Below are positions 22,926-34,584 of a stretch of 64,000 nt of DNA, in pieces. Below the pieces are notes generated by a model. The model did not search any database. It saw only the letters and a program-made list of their open reading frames with translations, and was not told where the DNA came from. The position numbers and the translations under genes are program-made. This DNA comes from Cryptomeria japonica (lineage: Eukaryota; Streptophyta; Pinopsida; Cupressales; Cupressaceae), in NCBI RefSeq assembly GCF_030272615.1, contig NC_081406.1:140710361-140774360 (forward strand). Reading direction: 5' to 3'. Positions within the stretch are counted from its first letter, which is position 1. The number at the start of each line of letters is the position of its first letter.

Positions 22926-24092
22926 AGTAGAAATGGTTACCATTGTGAAAGGAACAATGTTTAAATTGATGTGCTTTTAGTTCTCTACATCAGTTTAATG
23001 TCTAACCCACCAATTGTCCATGTATGTATATCATGTCAATTGTGCAAACTCTTAAAAGGTGTGTCATTGATCAATGTTAAGTAACATGGCATGTGGTGGA
23101 AGTGGCTATCTAGCAATGTTCCTTTTATATAACTTGCTAAATAGTTGGTTGTATAGTAAATTTGATATGTAGGACCCAAAGATGTTATAAATGTGATTTT
23201 ATTTTAAAATATTAAACTAGATAAGGACAAGTAGGACCTGCTTATTTTAAAAGGTTTAATTTATAAATTGAAATAGTATAATGTATATTTATTAACTAAA
23301 TAAATGTTAGTAAATTTGTTAAAAGCAATATTTAAATAATTAATTATTAGCAAGTTGATTGGTGGACAAAAATTTCATCTAATATCTAGGCCTTCACATT
23401 GTTCAAAGAGTATAACAATATTTTTTATTTATTTTTAAACTATTATATAGATTACTTTGTTTTATCTGATTAAAAAATTAATATTCTAATTTTTAGGAAA
23501 TAATTTTAAGAACTTGCAATTGTAATTTACATTAAATGAGAATTTATAGCTGGTACTAATGGATTTAATCTATGAATTATAATTAATATTAAAATTGTTG
23601 TTAAAGTTGATGTTGTAGCTATGGGTGAGAGTATTTTAAGGAATGACCCCATGCTTTCTTTGCAAATTGCACATTCCATTTCCATCACCACTTGAAACAA
23701 AATTTTTTTGGTAGAAATCATAATAGAGTTGGTCATTCATGTTGTGGTTTGATAGTGTAGTCATTATTAGTCGTACAAACATGGAAAATGCATGGAATTT
23801 ATGCATCAACTACCAAATTTTACCCATCTTCATATTTCATACAAGAGAATCAATCAAATGAAAATTTTTAATTGTAGCAAAAATTGTAGAAATGGACAAA
23901 CAATAGTCAAAACTACCAAGAATACAAAGCTATGAAAAGAGAATCAACAATGCCTACAACCAGAAAAAAGACAACCATAAAAATAACAAATATAGAATAC
24001 TATTCATCACATAACGATACGAAAATAATGTTGATCAAAGAGAATCAATAAAGCATACAATCATAAATGAGCATAATAATACCTCTTATTGA
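22926..24092. other. Gene-free AT-rich DNA
   Basis: I see no readable protein, RNA gene or repeat boundary in this stretch. Confidence 0.4.
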
Positions 24093-25454
24093 TGTAGGGC
24101 ATCCACGTGGATTGACTCCAAATTTTAAATTTAATTTTTTCTCTTCCTATGCGTTAGATTTTGGAAGGCTTGTCCCAAAGTAGTCAAGTCGTGTTTGACT
24201 CTAATTTTAGACAATTATAAATGGGTTGTGTAGACACCTGCAATTGTCCTGCTTAATTAAATAAATATTTAATTTCTTTAATCACTTTATCCTAAGTCTT
24301 CTACTAACTAAATAAATTCTTATTTATTTAATTAATTCATTTATCCTCTTCTAGCCTTTCCCTATTTAAATAAATATTTTTATTTATTTAAATTGTCCTT
24401 CCTTAAATTAAATAAATAATTATTTATTTAATTGGCCCCACTTCCTCTATTAATTAAATAAATCTTTGTTTATTTAATTAATTCATTAGCTTTTTCCTTC
24501 AATGGCACATGTCATTAATCTCTTAGTTTTCTATACCTACCCTTCAATCCTAGCTGACCATTTATTATTTCACCTCTTAATCATATCTCTAAGTTTTCCA
24601 AGGTATTCTCTATATAAGAGGATTCTTTCATATTTTATCAATCCTAATGAGAAATTTAGAAATTTGGCAATCTAACATTCGAGCATATTCTTTTTATTCT
24701 AGCATTCTTATCTTGCATCCATTATATTTCAAATATTCATTCACCATAGCTTCTTGTGCATGTGCTTCTGAGAGCATCATTTTTAAACACAAGATCTTGG
24801 TTGATAGAAGTGCAATGGAGTAATTTTTAGCATGCATGTGTGTTTTAGTTTAGATTTTATTTTGCATTGTGTGTGTTTTGTAAGTACTCTATTGAGGATG
24901 TTCAAATAAATCTAGATCTTGTCCCATAAGATCTCAGATATATTTTTCTCATCTACAGGCTGAAAAGTAATGTATGGAGGTGGGTTAACATCTTCTCTCC
25001 TTTTAGGTATTTTTGGGAATTATTTTTGGGGTAGAGTGTGTGGGTGCCTTTAGAAAAGTTGTTGTAGCATTTAGAGGAGTAGTTTTTTGAGTTTGTAGAA
25101 TTTTTTTTTGGGAGATTTGGTTTTTGGATAGGTTTTGGGTGTTTGGTCTAGATTCGAATAAAAAGAGAATACTGGAAACAATTTTATTTTGTTGTTGATA
25201 AACCAATATGTTTGCAGTTCTATTATTAGATCAAATCAGTTTTGGGGATTATATTCATCAGTCCATAGGCTACAATCTCATCTATTGCAGATTTGTGGAG
25301 ATAAGGTCTCATTGTTGAGAATATTGAATAAAGATATTGACTTCTAATTTATATATTTTTACTTCTATTTTCATAGTATTTTAGTTGCATTTGAGTTGCA
25401 TTTGTGGAGACAAGGTCTCATTATTGAGGATTTGTGTTGAATTTTATTACATCA
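24093..25454 (+). repeat. Element D 5' LTR region, composite
   Basis: It begins TGTAGGGCATCC, matching the start of the 3' remnant at 30139, and ends before the PBS at 25457. From 24229 it contains a family E unit (TGTGTAGACACC, five AT hairpins at 24255-24490, TATATAAG at 24611-24618). Either E-type sequence is part of the D LTR, or an E LTR inserted there. A short direct repeat, TTTGTGGAGAYAAGGTCTCA, occurs at about 25290 and 25402. Confidence 0.5.
24611..24618 (+). promoter_or_regulatory. Probable TATA box in the D/E LTR
   Basis: TATATAAG lies downstream of the AT-hairpin row. Equivalent boxes are kept in both other family E copies (about 21801-21811 and 22475-22486, minus strand), which supports a promoter role. 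Confidence 0.5.
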
Positions 25455-25456
25455 TT

Positions 25457-25469
25457 CATATCAGAGCCA
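25457..25469 (+). other. Element D primer-binding site, degraded
   Basis: CATATCAGAGCCA differs from TGGTATCAGAGCCA mainly at its first bases and lies between the LTR region and gag. Confidence 0.55.
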
Positions 25470-25815
25470 AAAGATTCTAAGTGTGTAGGTAGTTTCATCG
25501 AAGGGAGGCAACTTGCACCAAGATCGAGCTTGTGGGTGCTGTCAAAATGTATGCAAGAAGAGAACCATTTGGTTCGAGTAGAGTTGCAACAAGAAATGGA
25601 GGAAGAAAACCTATAGAAGTGAACTGCATTGATGATTTTATAACTCTTAGTTGGTCGATTGAAGCCCTACATGAATATTGTTGAAGAGGGTTTGCTTATA
25701 GGAGAGCACTTGAAAGTAGAGATGAAGAGATTAAAGAAATTTAGAAGAAGAAAATGTTGAAGATAAAGCAGAAAGAGAATATTTAAATAATCCTCCTATT
25801 AAAACATTAATAAGG

Positions 25816-26640
25816 ATGGGAAAGAAACAAAAGATTGAATTTCCTACCTTCAATGGTAACTTTGATCTAGAGGAGTTTATAGGTTGAATAAATGATATGG
25901 AGGAATACTTCAAATTTGAAGAAGTGGAAGATTTAGTTAGAATAAAGTTTTCAAAAACCAAATTGAAAGGCAGTGCTACAATTTGGTGGAAAGAAGTACA
26001 ACTTGGAAGAGGAAGAAGAGGAAAAAGAAAGATTTGTAAATGGGATAAAATGGTAGAAAAGATGAACATGCAGTTTATTCCTTTTTATTATGAGTTATAT
26101 TTATTGAGGAAAATGCAGAGTCTAAAACAAGGAAGTAGAACTATCAAAGAATATACAGAAGAATTTCACAAAATTTTAGTCAAAATTGACCGAATTCTAA
26201 AGCATACAAGGAAAATATAGCCTGTTATATTAATGGGTTAAAATCAAGCATTCAAGAGGAGTTAGTATTGATAAGGATTTACACCATGGAAGATGCATTC
26301 CAATTTGCATTAAAGATTGAAGAAATAGTAAATAAGAAATTTGAGAACAAGAAAAGAGGAAGAGGTCGAGGTGGAAAAACAACCAAAAGAACTTATGAAG
26401 GTGATGGAAATCATCATAAAAATAAAAAATTTGAAGACCAGCACAGCAGCAAGAGTTGGAAGAATGATGAATCTCATGGAACAAAATATCAAAGTTCAAG
26501 AGGCAAAGAAAGATCGGGTAGAGGCTCCGAAAGAGGAACTTTTAGAGGATCCTATTACAAGTGTGGTGAAGAAGGTCACAAGTCCTATGGATACCCTCAT
26601 GAAGGTGAAAAACCAAGAAGAAGAGAATAAAATCAGAATA
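25816..26640 (+). pseudogene. Element D gag
   Basis: From an ATG at 25816 the frame reads KQKIEFPTFNGNFDLEEFIG, a stop (relatives have Trp), then INDMEEYFKFEE, FSKTKLKGSATIWWKEV, MNMQFIPFYYELYLLRKMQS and GSRTIKEYTEEFHKILVKID, the classic Gypsy gag core. A second part at 26268-26630 carries basic Arg/Gly-rich sequence and a spoiled zinc knuckle YYKCGEEGHKSYGYP, in which the first and last Cys have been lost. At least one frameshift lies near 26220. It would have formed the RNA-packaging particle. Confidence 0.8.
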
Positions 26641-26739
26641 GGGTAGCAAACATGAATAAAGAAAAAGGCCAATCACCACAGTCATATAAAATTGAGAGAG
26701 GAGAAGTCTTAGTAACAAGACGAGCCTTGGCAAATGCAG

Positions 26740-27300
26740 ACAATGAACCTAATTAGAGAAAGAAGCTATTCAAAACTAAATGCAAGTGTGAAAGAGAAGT
26801 CTATGATTTCATCATTGATAGTGAGAGCACAGACAACCTTGTTTTTGATTAAATGGTAAGCGAGTTGAAGCTCAAGAGGAAGAACCACCCGAATTCATAT
26901 AGGATATCATGGGTGCAAAATGATAAGAAACTTTTGGTAAATAAACAATGTTTGGTTAAGTTTAATGTAGGTGGATATTATGATGAAATTTTATGTGACA
27001 TAATTCCCATGGATGCATGCCATATTTTATTAGGGAGGCCTTGTCAAATCAATTGGAAGGCAATGCATGATGGATCATACACTAATATTTATTCATTGAC
27101 TAAGGATGGGGTTAGAAATAACCTGAAACCCGTAAAAGAACAATTGAATCAAGTTTGTGGGAGTGAAAGAGCATGCTTCATTGATGCTATAAATTTTTTA
27201 GATGGAATGAGACATGAAAAATATTGTTTTTCTTTAATTCCAAAAACTAACAGTGAATTTGGAGAAGATGTTCCAGTAGAAATTATGGATTTGTTGTAGG
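26740..27300 (+). pseudogene. Element D protease
   Basis: The frame reads CKCEREVYDFIIDSESTDNLV, a stop, then a retropepsin-like fold ending CDIIPMDACHILLGRPCQ. The catalytic triad has changed from DSG to DSE (about 26815), and a stop follows at about 26851. The segment 26853-27299 remains open and includes linker sequence toward RT (TNIYSLTKDG). Confidence 0.75.
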
Positions 27301-28055
27301 AGTACAAATATATTATTTTAGAAAATGTGCCTGAAGGACTCCCACTGATGAGGAAGATCAGTCATTAGATTGGCTTGATTCCAAGAGCCAATTTTACAAA
27401 CAAGGTAGTCCATAGAATGACTCCTACAGAGACCAAAGAGATCAATAGGTAAGTAGAAGAGTTGTTAGAATAGGGGTTGATCTAAGAGAGCCTGAGTCCT
27501 TATGTAGTGCTTGTGGTACTGTCACCAAAGTAGAATAGAGAATGGAGGGATGTGCACTGATTCTAGATCCATTAACAAGATTACCATTAAGTACAAATTT
27601 CCACTACCAAGGATGCATGACATTATGGATTGTATAAGTGGATCAGATTACTTTACAAAGATAGACTTGAAAAGTGGAAACCATCAGATTCACATATGAG
27701 AATGTGATGAGTGGAAGAATGCATTCAAGACTAAATAAGGTTTATTTGAGTGGTTGGTTATGCTCTTTTAACTAACCAATGCACCTAGTACTTTCATGAG
27801 GTTAATGAATGAGGTATTAAATGAATTTTTGGGTAGATTTGCTATAGTATACCTTGATGATATTTTGATTTTCAGTAAAACTTTAGAAGAACATTTGGAG
27901 GAAGTCAAGCTTGTTTTTGAAAAACTTAGAGAAGAAATGTTGTTGATTAACCTCAAGAAATGAAGCTTTGTGAAGTAGAGGTTGGTCTAGTTGGGATTTT
28001 TTGTATTAGGTGATCGTATCAAAATGGGTCTAGAGAAGGTGAAGGCTAACCTATA
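27301..28055 (+). pseudogene. Element D reverse transcriptase
   Basis: Recognisable motifs in order: [53 protein letters not shown], and the catalytic YLDD at 27850-27861 ([14 protein letters not shown]). Several stops interrupt it, for example after ESL.., near 27472, 27523, 27698, 27736, 27770 and 27961. Frameshifts join pieces around 27540. The active-site Asp pair is intact even though the frame is not. Confidence 0.8.
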
Positions 28056-28500
28056 ATGGCCAACACCAAAAAGAGTGCAACGAAGGTGAGATCATTTCAT
28101 GGTCTAGCTAGTTTTTATAAAAAGTTTATTGAGGGATTTAGTAGAATTTGTTCACCACTAATAGCAATAATGAGGGGTTATAAGAAGGAGTTTAGGTTGA
28201 CAATAGGGGTAGTGAAGAGCTTTGATTTTTTGAAGGCCAAGGTGAAAGAGCAACTACTGTCAGGACTTTCAGATTTCAACAAGGTATTCCAAGTTGATTG
28301 TGATGCAAGTGAAAATGCTATTGGGGTTGTTCTTAGCCAACAAGGTAAATCCATTGCTTATTTAAGTGAGAAGTTAAATAATGAAAAGAAATGGAATTAT
28401 GTTTATGATCAAGAGTTTTATGCAATAGTTAAAAAACTTAAAAAATGGAGACATTACCTTTTACCTAAGGAGTTTATTTTGTACACTAATCATTAAGAAC
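28056..28500 (+). pseudogene. Element D RT connection and RNase H
   Basis: Open for 146 codons: KVRSFHGLASFYKKFIEGFS (connection), then VDCDASENAIGVVLSQQGK with the first RNase H Asp, YLSEKLNNEKKWNYVYDQEFYAI with the Glu, and WRHYLLPKEFILYTNH, which stops at TAA exactly after the H of the last motif (relatives have TDH, here TNH, so the third Asp is Asn). Confidence 0.8.
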
Positions 28501-28789
28501 TTTAGTATTTTAACAATCAAGTGATATTGAATCATAGGAAAATGAAATGGGTAGAGTTATTATAAATTTATACATTTATTTTGAAACACAGAAGTGGGAA
28601 ATCTAACAAGGAGGCATGGTTAAAGTTGATTGAAATGCAGGTTAAAGTTGTTGGTTTTGATGAGCTCAAGGAGTTGTATGAAGAAGATCATATTTTTTGA
28701 GAGGCATGGAAGGCTTTTAAGGAGCCTATTGTAGTAGATAGAACAATTTTGTTGTATTATTTGATCTAAGATGGTATTTTTTTTTCTGA
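28501..28789 (+). pseudogene. Element D RNase H-integrase linker, badly decayed
   Basis: Between the RNase H stop and the readable integrase lies about 290 bp. Fragments such as KMKWVELL still hint at the family RWxELLQ sequence. There are several stops and no long frame. Confidence 0.4.
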
Positions 28790-29640
28790 GGTGATCAATT
28801 ATGCATTCGTAGGAGTTCTATGAGATTGAATTTGATTAAGGAAAAATATAGTGGAGGTCTTGTAGGACATTTTGGTTTTGATAAGACCATAGCACTTGTT
28901 GGAAAGAAAGTATTATTAGCCTCAAATTCAGCAATATGTAAAGAAATGTTTTTAAAGTTGAGGGATATGTTAAGTGGCAAAAGGTGTTAGTCATAACATT
29001 GGTTTATATCAACCACTACTTGTACCTAAGAAGTCATGGGAGGAGATTAGTATGGATTTTGTTCTTGGTTTGCTAAGGACACAAAGGGTTATGATTATAT
29101 ATTTGTGGTGGTGGATATATTTTACAAGATGGCTTATTTTATTCCATGTAAAAATACTAATGATGTTGTCCATATTGTAGATTTATATTTTAGGGAAAGT
29201 GTGAGGCTTCGTGATCTACCAAGAAGTATAGTTTCAAATAGAGACACAAAGTTTGTTGGATACTTTTGGAGAACATTATGGAAGAAGATGAAGAATTATT
29301 TGATTTTTGTTCATCCTATCATCCACAAATAGATGGCCAAACAAAATTTGTAAACAAAAGCTTGGGTAATTTTCTTGGAAGTCTAGTTGACGACAAGCCA
29401 AAGGGGAAGGATTTGATTCTACCTCAAGTTGAATTTGCATATAACAACTCCATCAATAGAACTATTAATAAATCACCATTTCATATTTTTTATGGGAGTA
29501 GCCCACAAAAATTTTTAGATCTAAAAAAGTTGGAGAGGGGTGATAGAAATAGTGTAGAAGTGAGAAACTTTGTTGAACATATGAAGAGCATGCATGATGA
29601 GGTACGAAAGCACTAGATTAATAAATCAATTTTTTTAAGT
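28790..29640 (+). pseudogene. Element D integrase core
   Basis: Readable in overlapping frames: GGLVGHFGFDKTIALV (zinc-binding region), [13 protein letters not shown] (first Asp), [32 protein letters not shown] (second Asp), HPQIDGQTKFVNKSLGNFL and LPQVEFAYNNSINRTINKSP. At the third catalytic position the family Glu in GQTE is Lys here (GQTK, about 29343). At least two frameshifts and several stops are present, so it is not functional. Confidence 0.8.
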
Positions 29641-29699
29641 ATAACTCTAAATTTGATTTGAATAGGAGAGATAAGGAATTTTAGGTTGGGGATGATGTT

Positions 29700-30104
29700 A
29701 TAATTCATTTGAGGAATGGAATATTTCTAGTAGGTACTTACAATAAGCTAAAAATGATGAAATTTAGTCCATGTAAGATTGTAAGTAAACATGATTCAGG
29801 TAATGCATATGAAGTAGATTTTCCCAAAAGATTTAATATATCTCCTATTTTTAATGTTTCAGATTTAACAAAGTATTATGAAGGTGAATTTTAGGGAGAC
29901 ATCATAGAGGTGGAGTTCAACATTCCAAAATCCACTTCAAAAAGGTGTGAAATTGAGACAATTTTGCATAGCAAGGTGAGTAAGAGCACAAGGAATAAGA
30001 AATAATTTGAATACTTGGTAAAATATCTTGGAAGACCTATTGAAGACTCGTCTTGGTTATTAGAAGCTGAAATTAAAGGCCATGGTTTTCCTCTTAAGAA
30101 GTGA
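29700..30104 (+). pseudogene. Element D integrase C-terminus with chromodomain
   Basis: MMKFSPCKIVSKHDSGNAYE and PKRFNISPIFNVSDLTKYYEGEF are the conserved chromovirus integrase end. After a stop at about 29893 the frame continues as VEFNIPKSTS.., then a chromodomain: IETILHSKVSKSTRNK, a stop, FEYLVKYLGRPIEDSSW, EAEIKGHG, ending with TGA at 30102-30104. In chromoviruses this domain steers integration to modified histones. Two internal stops show decay. Confidence 0.8.
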
Positions 30105-30138
30105 TAGGGTCTTTTTTCTTTCTACCTTGGGTGTCTAT

Positions 30139-30185
30139 TGTAGCGCAACCATGTAGATTGACTCCAAATTTGAAATAAAATGACC
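30139..30185 (+). repeat. Remnant of element D 3' LTR
   Basis: TGTAGCGCAACCATGTAGATTGACTCC matches the first bases of the 5' LTR at 24093. The similarity fades after about 45 bases, so the rest was deleted or has diverged. Confidence 0.6.
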
Positions 30186-30639
30186 AAAGAGAGAAAAAAA
30201 TGACATGAAGAAATTGGAGAGGAAAAGCTAGATAGACGAAGTAAAATTCAAGTAGCAGTCAATCCTATATGAAAGGTCTCAATCCTTCTTGTATGTCATC
30301 CTTCTTCTTTCTTAGTAAATTCTTAACTATCAATTGAATTATTGAATTTGAAAGTCCATTGAATGAAAAATTAAAGGCATACAAACATGAAAAACATAAG
30401 GTCTCTACTAGTTTTGCCAATAATAGTATATTGTGTCTAGCCAGTTCGCAATGCATGGCGGGTCTCCAAGAAACAAACAAAGTGAACAAATACCAATACT
30501 TCATGAATGCTCCAAATAATATTATTACATGTTTTTAAGTGGACTTTATCATCAATTAAAAACAATTTAAACAAACAATTGCATAAAAATTTGGTCCCTA
30601 TTTCACTAAGAGTCCAGACAAATAAAACAAACAAAGACA
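30186..30639. other. Gene-free stretch
   Basis: No supported coding sequence or clear repeat. It separates element D from the duplicated locus. Confidence 0.4.
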
Positions 30640-30840
30640 AATACTCACATGCTCTATTATTAGATGCTTTTTAGACAAATACTCACATACTCTATTATCA
30701 TGCTTTTTTAGTGTGACTTTAGCGCCCTACTTCACTCATAGTCCAGACAAATAAAAAAATACTCAGATGCTCTATTATTAGATGCCTTTTAGATAAATAC
30801 TCACATACTCTATTATCATACTTTTTTAGTATGACTTTAA
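30640..30840. repeat. Short tandem repeat array, copy 1
   Basis: A unit of about 38 bp of the type AGACAAATACTCACATGCTC + TATTATTAGATGC occurs several times, mixed with a variant carrying ATCATGCTTTTTTAGTGTGA. Further single units lie near 31140-31240. The homologous array at 42295-42800 is more than twice as long. Confidence 0.8.
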
Positions 30841-30859
30841 AACTAACTCAAAACAAAGT

Positions 30860-31500
30860 ATCAATCATTTTCAAATTCTAAATCATTTAAGTGAAATTTT
30901 AAATCCTATTTAATTGGAACATAATTGCCTACCGTCCAAATATCTGGTACAAAGACTAAATGAGAAAAACAAAAAGCATGCCATCTAACAGAATGACAAT
31001 AATAATGGTTTCCTAATGGTTATAGTTTCCTAAATGTTTCCTAATTCATTTGAAAGGAAACAAATAAGTGCTTGTGGGGATGGGTTCCTATTTGGCCTCA
31101 AACAAAAAAGAGTCATATGTCACTTCAAAAGAAACCAAAATACTCTATTATCATGCCTTTTTAGTGTGACTTCAAACAAAGACAAATACTCACATGCTCT
31201 ATTATTAGATGCCTTTTAGACAAATATTCACATATCCTATTATCATGCTTTTTTTAATTTTAAATCATAAATTTTAAATCCTATTAAATTTATCAATCAA
31301 ACTATCAATCCTATTCAAATTTTAAATCCTATTAAATTGGAACAAAAGTGGCTACACAAAATGCATGCCACCTAGCATACTGATAAATAATAGTTATTTC
31401 CCAATACTTACAGGTTCCTATTTCATTTGAAAGGAAACAAACAAGTGCTTGTGGGGACGGGTTCCTATTTTGCCTCAAACAAAAGAGAGTCATATGTCAC
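30860..31500. repeat. Direct repeat pair upstream of the terpene synthase exons, copy 1
   Basis: A segment with AAATCATTTAAGTGAAATTT, TTGGAACATAATTGCC, CATGCCATCTAACAGAATGA and GTGCTTGTGGGGATGGGTTC occurs at about 30860-31110 and again, diverged, at about 31260-31500. The same pair is present in copy 2 at about 42830-43400. It does not code. Confidence 0.65.
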
Positions 31501-34336
31501 CTCAAAGAAAGCAAACAAAATGAAGAAATGCAAAATACTCCAACACAACAGTGTTGGCAATGGAATTGGAAAATGGTGAAAGTGGTGCTTTCGCAGATCT
31601 GAACACAACAGGCTTGACACTTTGAATTCTTCGCTTGCATAGATACTACGTCTCTTCAGCTACATTCTACTTACAGATTAATATATTTGATACGTAGTTC
31701 TTTTATAAGAATATATATTTAGTATAATTTTTTTATTTATTTTTTACTTTTTTTTTGGGGTATTATAAAAGATTTGAATTTAGTATTATTTAGGTGTTTA
31801 CAATTAAATTAAGTGTCTTTTTTTATTTCTGTTATAATTTGAAAAGCTTAATTTTTTTAATAATAATCTTTCTTTAAAGATATCTTATGCTCATCGAGTT
31901 CTCATTTGTATGGCATTAAAATTTTGATTCAAAATAACTAGTTATATTTTTTATATCATATTCTCTTTTGCCAATGAATCATGTTTATTTAAAAAAATTA
32001 ATTAACTAAAGTTATTATGAAAGTGACTTGAATAGAGTATTTTAGGCATCAAAACTACCATAACTTAGGGTTACCTCAGACTCACTCACATATTAAAAAA
32101 TCTTCTTATGATGTTCACAATCACTTTTGATACTTTAAATAGCTATACCTTCATAGTTTTGTTGGGTTGTTAGTATAAATGTTGATTATACTAATACTTT
32201 TTTTTAATAATTGAAGGTGTGTTGGAAAATTTCAATGAAAAAGATGGAAAATTCTTCAGCTCATGTAGTCAATCAAACGAGGACATAAACACGATACTAA
32301 ATTTATACCATGCTTTACTCATTGCATTTCTTGGGGAGAAAATAATGGAGGAGGCTAAAGTCTTTGCAATCAAATATTTAAAACAATCTATGCCACAAAT
32401 TAAGGATTCCAATATTTCAAAAGAGGTATTTGTTTTATACACATTAATATTTTTGCATATAAAATTATGTGAATCCTTTTGTCTTAATTTTGTTTCAAAT
32501 TCATGTGGTGCAACAAATTCAATTCAATTTGGATTATGGCTGGCACACCAATAGGCCTAGATTTGAAACAAGGAATTACATTGATATATATGGAGCAAAC
32601 ACTTCATGGTATAACAAGATGACATCCAAGTAAAATCCAATCAGTATTGTATTTTAATATTTCTAATTGTTATTTGAAGGGTGTGGTTTTCCAAGTATAA
32701 CAATATAATATCTTCATATAGAGGATGGCATGTAAGAGTAACAAAAATATTTTATATTTGGCAAAGCTAGACTTAAATATGGTGCAAGTGCAATCTTTGA
32801 CACATCAAGAACTTAAATTACTCTCAAGGTTATTTTAATATGTAGCAACATAATATTTCTATTTTTCTTTGGGCTTCAATAGAGAAATTAAAATTGAAAT
32901 TACTATTAATGTTTATTCACAAAACTATTAGATAAATATGTTAAACTTGAATGAAGTCTAACAAAAGTCCCAATTATAAATAATGTTTGTAGTTTAGTGA
33001 TATAGAACTCCACCATGCACATTGGAGGTTATAGGCTCCTTTCCTAGCTAGTCCATAGAAAATAACATGGTATTAGTGAATAAATTAGAGCTCCATGCAT
33101 CAGTGTGTGACTTAAGGGAATATAAAAAATAGTATAGTAAAACTAAAAATTAAGTCGGGAGAGATTAAATTTGTCATCTATAAAAAGTAAATTATGGAAA
33201 ATTTAGAAAAATTTCTTGTCTCCTTAGGTGATTGATGGAGTCAGGTGTTCCTCAACTAGATTTTGCTCACAAACATTATGTGGAATATTATTTCTAGGCC
33301 ATAGGAGGGTGTGTAGAGCCAAAGTATTATCCTTATAGAATTGGTTGTGCAAAAAGTGCTTCTATTGCAATAGTTCTAGATGATATAGATGATACTTATG
33401 GGACACTTGATGAGCTAAATCTCTTCACAAATGCAGTTAAAAGGTGAAATAAATCTAAACTACCCCTATAATATAGATTCAAAAAGCTATTGAAATAAAA
33501 ATATTTAAGTAACAATATTTTTTCATAATTTTATTATCTATTTCTTGGCTAGATGGGATCCCTCTTCTATAGACCATCTTCCTGAATATATGAAAGTTGT
33601 GTTCATGTCTTTTTATGAAATGGTAGAATAGGCAAGAAAACCTAAGGTCGAGACGCACTTTACTATGCTAGAAAAGTTGTAAGTACTTTTAAATATTATA
33701 TTATTCTTATAAAATTTTGACAAATAACCATTTATAAGGAAAAACTAATATTTCATAAATTTTGATTATGTACTTTGTGGTGGGAGTTTTTCTTGGATTC
33801 GTATATGCAAGAAGCAGAGTGGCTTGTTGCTAGTTATATAAGAACCTTTGAGGAGTATTTAGAGAATGCAAAAATTAGTGATGGTGCTCAAATAGTTATT
33901 CTATAACCTCTCTTAACATTAGATGAAACTCTTTCTCACACCCTTCTTCCAAAAAAATGATTTTCCTTCAAGGTTCAATGAGCTTTTAGTGTTGACCTTT
34001 CAATTAAGTAATGATATCAATAGTTTCAAGGTATGTTAAGAAAATGTGTAACAAAGATTATTTTTTTCAATATCTTATCATTTTTCTAGTAGAGCTTAGT
34101 AAGTTAAAATTGTAATGTGTGATCACATGCAGGCTAAAGCTGGTAGGGGTGAAAAAGCTTCTTGTGTAGCATGTTATATGAGTGATGGATCAACAAAGGA
34201 AGAATATTTGGATTACCTTAATTCTTTGAACAAAAAATTATTCAAAGAACTAACTTTAGAATATTTAAAACTAGATAGAATATCAACATGTAGTAAAGAT
34301 CATGCAATATCTCTATCATGAGGTTATCATTTCTTT

Positions 34337-34508
<172 letters not shown>

Positions 34509-34579
34509 TATTCACTATTTCCACCATATATACAAGAGACTATATTTTGAAACTCCTATTTCAACCCATCACAATGTAA

Positions 34580-34584
34580 TTTAG
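34580..34584. repeat. Target site duplication TTTAG, left (solo LTR)
   Basis: TTTAG abuts the LTR at 34585 and is repeated at 37119-37123. Its last three bases are the stop codon of the terpene synthase frame. Confidence 0.85.

Larger units (their letters stand above)
24093..30185 (+). mobile_element. Element D: decayed Ty3/Gypsy chromovirus
   Basis: A plus-strand element with LTR region, degraded PBS, gag, protease, RT, RNase H, integrase and C-terminal chromodomain in canonical Gypsy order. Many stops and frameshifts are present, so it is much older than element C. The left LTR begins TGTAGGGCATCCACGTGGATT at 24093; a 45-bp remnant of the right LTR (TGTAGCGCAACCATGTAGATT) begins at 30139. 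The chromodomain places it in the chromovirus clade. Confidence 0.8.
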
